Assembly: GCA_049969475.1 (NCBI GenBank)
Contig: JBMFOU010000001.1
Span: 124,001 to 188,000 of the forward strand
Reading direction: 5' to 3'
Length of the DNA stretch: 64,000 nt
Origin: UBA2030 sp049969475
GTDB taxonomy: Bacteria; Bacteroidota; Bacteroidia; Bacteroidales; TTA-H9
A program made the position numbers and the translations under genes. This document shows, piece after piece, positions 62,773 to 64,000 of the stretch. The notes under the pieces are model-generated. The model did no database searches, had not been told where the DNA came from, and saw only the letters and a list, made by a program, of their open reading frames with translations. Every line of letters begins with the position of its first letter. Positions within the stretch are counted from its first letter, which is position 1.

Positions 62773-63339
62773 ATGGCAACAACGGCAGATTTCAAGAATG
62801 GATTATGTATTGAATTCAACGGCGAACCCTATACCATCGTCGAATTTCAGCATGTGAAACCCGGCAAGGGTGGGGCTTTTGTACGTACCAAGCTTAAAAA
62901 TTTGCGCACTGGAAGAGTTATCCCTAACACGTTTACAGCTGGTGTTAAAATCGATATCATAAGGGTCGAACGCAGGCAATATCAATTTTTATATGCCGAC
63001 GGCGACGATTATTATTTCATGCACAACGAAACTTACGAACAGATCAGCCTTCCCAAGGATATGATAGATGCTCCTCAGTTTCTCAAAGAAGGCATGGTAT
63101 GCGATGTAACTTTCCTTGCCGATAACGAACAACCCATTTCCTGTGAATTGCCTACCTATGTTGAACTCGAAGTAACTTACACCGAACCGGGTGAAAGAGG
63201 CAACACAGCCACCAATACCCTCAAGCCTGCCACTGTTGAAACCGGTGCTACCGTTAGAGTTCCTTTGTTTGTTAATACGGGCGAGATCATTCGCGTGGAT
63301 ACCCGTACAGGCGAATATGCTGAACGTGTTAAAGGTTAA
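62773..63339 (+). CDS. efp: elongation factor P
   Basis: This 188-residue factor relieves ribosome stalling at polyproline. The KOW-like N-domain has HVKPGKGGAFVRTKL, with Lys32 as the residue usually modified, and the C-terminal OB domains end with VNTGEIIRVDTRTGEY. The length is standard. lpxD follows 18 bp after its stop. Confidence 0.96.
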   Translation: MATTADFKNGLCIEFNGEPYTIVEFQHVKPGKGGAFVRTKLKNLRTGRVIPNTFTAGVKIDIIRVERRQYQFLYADGDDYYFMHNETYEQISLPKDMIDAPQFLKEGMVCDVTFLADNEQPISCELPTYVELEVTYTEPGERGNTATNTLKPATVETGATVRVPLFVNTGEIIRVDTRTGEYAERVKG

Positions 63340-63357
63340 TTTTAAATAAATAATATT

Positions 63358-64000
63358 GTGGATTTTCCCGAACCTCTTACACTGGGCATGGTGGCTCAGC
63401 TCACGGGCGCCCTACCCCTTGGCGATGTGGAGATGCTAGTAAAGGGAATGAATGAAATTCACAGAGTACGTCCGGGTGATCTCACGTTTGTAGATCACCC
63501 GAAGTATTTTCAGAAAGCCCTATCCAGCCAGGCAACTTTTATTCTTATCAACCAGGAGGTTGACTGTCCAGAGGGCAAAGCGCTCCTCATACATGAAGAT
63601 CCTTTTGCGGCCTGGGTTTCGCTGGGCCGGCGTTTTCGCCCCTTCGAACCCTCTCGGGCGGCAATAAGTCCAACAGCCCTCATAGGTGAAGGTACGGTAA
63701 TTCAACCCGGTGTTTTCATAGGAAATCATGTAAAAATTGGCAAAAATTGTATCATTCATGCCAACGTTAGCATTTACGACCATACCATCATTGGTGATGA
63801 GGTGGTTATTCATTCCAATACGGTGATTGGTGCTGATGCCTATTATTTTCAAAGAAAGCCTGAAGGTTATCGTAAACTGGAGTCCTGTGGTCGGGTCGTA
63901 ATTGGCAATAGGGTCGAAATTGGTGCCCTTTGTGCCATCGACAGGGGCGTTTCGTGCGATACTATAATTGGCGACGGAACCAAATTCGATAATCACGTGC
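63358..64000 (+). CDS. lpxD: LpxD-like UDP-3-O-acylglucosamine N-acyltransferase (3' end missing)
   Basis: The frame begins at GTG 63358 and runs off the right edge after 214 codons. The first ~100 residues have the LpxD N-domain pattern LTFVDHPKYFQKALSS. From about residue 105 the left-handed parallel beta-helix starts, with hexapeptide repeats (I.PTALIGEGTVIQPG, IGNHVKIGKNC). HSNTVIGADAYYFQRK and a RGVSCDTIIGDG turn follow. LpxD adds the second acyl chain in lipid A synthesis; several Bacteroidota have a second LpxD-like gene beside efp, so the exact role is unsure. Confidence 0.88.
   Translation, partial: MDFPEPLTLGMVAQLTGALPLGDVEMLVKGMNEIHRVRPGDLTFVDHPKYFQKALSSQATFILINQEVDCPEGKALLIHEDPFAAWVSLGRRFRPFEPSRAAISPTALIGEGTVIQPGVFIGNHVKIGKNCIIHANVSIYDHTIIGDEVVIHSNTVIGADAYYFQRKPEGYRKLESCGRVVIGNRVEIGALCAIDRGVSCDTIIGDGTKFDNHV

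Noticed and set aside
63520..63996. A 158-codon minus-strand open frame near the right edge
   Set aside because: It is the antisense shadow of lpxD, whose plus-strand frame has clear hexapeptide repeats.
1..64000. Mobile elements, prophage, integrases or CRISPR arrays
   Set aside because: I looked for transposase and integrase motifs and short regular repeats on both strands and saw none.

Overview
The window comes from a member of the Bacteroidota, most likely of the class Bacteroidia; I cannot name a genus. Four things support this. Two secreted proteins end in type IX secretion system (T9SS) sorting domains. PorX, GldF and a GldH-like lipoprotein are present, and BACON domains occur in tandem. 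Many genes are preceded by the Bacteroidota -7 box TAnnTTTG, some with TTTG about 19-20 bp upstream. Finally, a pyrophosphate-type phosphofructokinase, PEP carboxykinase, malate dehydrogenase and a malic enzyme-phosphotransacetylase fusion suggest a fermentative or glycolytic/C4 metabolism. The sequence reads as chromosomal core plus moderately variable surface genes. I see no insertion sequence, prophage, integrase or CRISPR array.

Layout. 1-2.3 kb: the 3' end of a T9SS cargo protein, then two minus-strand tRNAs (Pro, and a CAT-anticodon tRNA). 2.3-7.9 kb: a large secreted Asp-box propeller protein, PhoH and inorganic pyrophosphatase. 8-14.7 kb: a polysaccharide exporter lipoprotein and its tyrosine kinase with a Gly-Tyr repeat tail, then cysD-cysN-mreD facing a GldH-like lipoprotein. 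14.7-21.1 kb: an EEP-family phosphoesterase, a LysE-type exporter and two hybrid histidine kinases. 21.2-28.9 kb: tRNA-Arg, an ABC-F ATPase, and a minus-strand run of PPi-PFK, RND exporter, rfbA and polyprenyl synthetase. 28.9-33.9 kb: dCMP deaminase, gldF, cinA, a GGGP synthase-family gene and a uracil/xanthine permease with a structured leader. 34-39.2 kb: mdh, pckA and maeB. 39.3-48.5 kb: a 1454-residue T9SS cargo protein with five BACON repeats, porX, and two outer-membrane-type proteins. 48.6-53.6 kb: a DUF2461 gene, pyrF, prfA, pdxJ and a sodium:solute symporter. 53.7-60.3 kb: a compact phosphorelay operon (two hybrid kinases and a lone receiver) whose last gene is tadA. 60.3-64 kb: a small unknown gene coupled to a radical SAM gene, a nitroreductase, a lone ABC ATPase, efp and the start of lpxD.

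How the genes work together. The surface and secretion theme (T9SS cargo, PorX, GldF/GldH, polysaccharide export, RmlA) coexists with dense signalling: four hybrid histidine kinases and one free receiver hold nine receiver domains, and PorX adds a tenth. No Hpt domain and no classical DNA-binding regulator is encoded. The most interesting non-coding signal is the permease leader at about 32.5-32.7 kb. It has a promoter box, a hairpin, a segment able to pair exactly with the first terminator, and two strong tandem terminators, which is the layout of a transcription attenuator or small-RNA locus. The Gly-Tyr repeat tail of the tyrosine kinase and the gene pair beside porX are the best protein-level leads.
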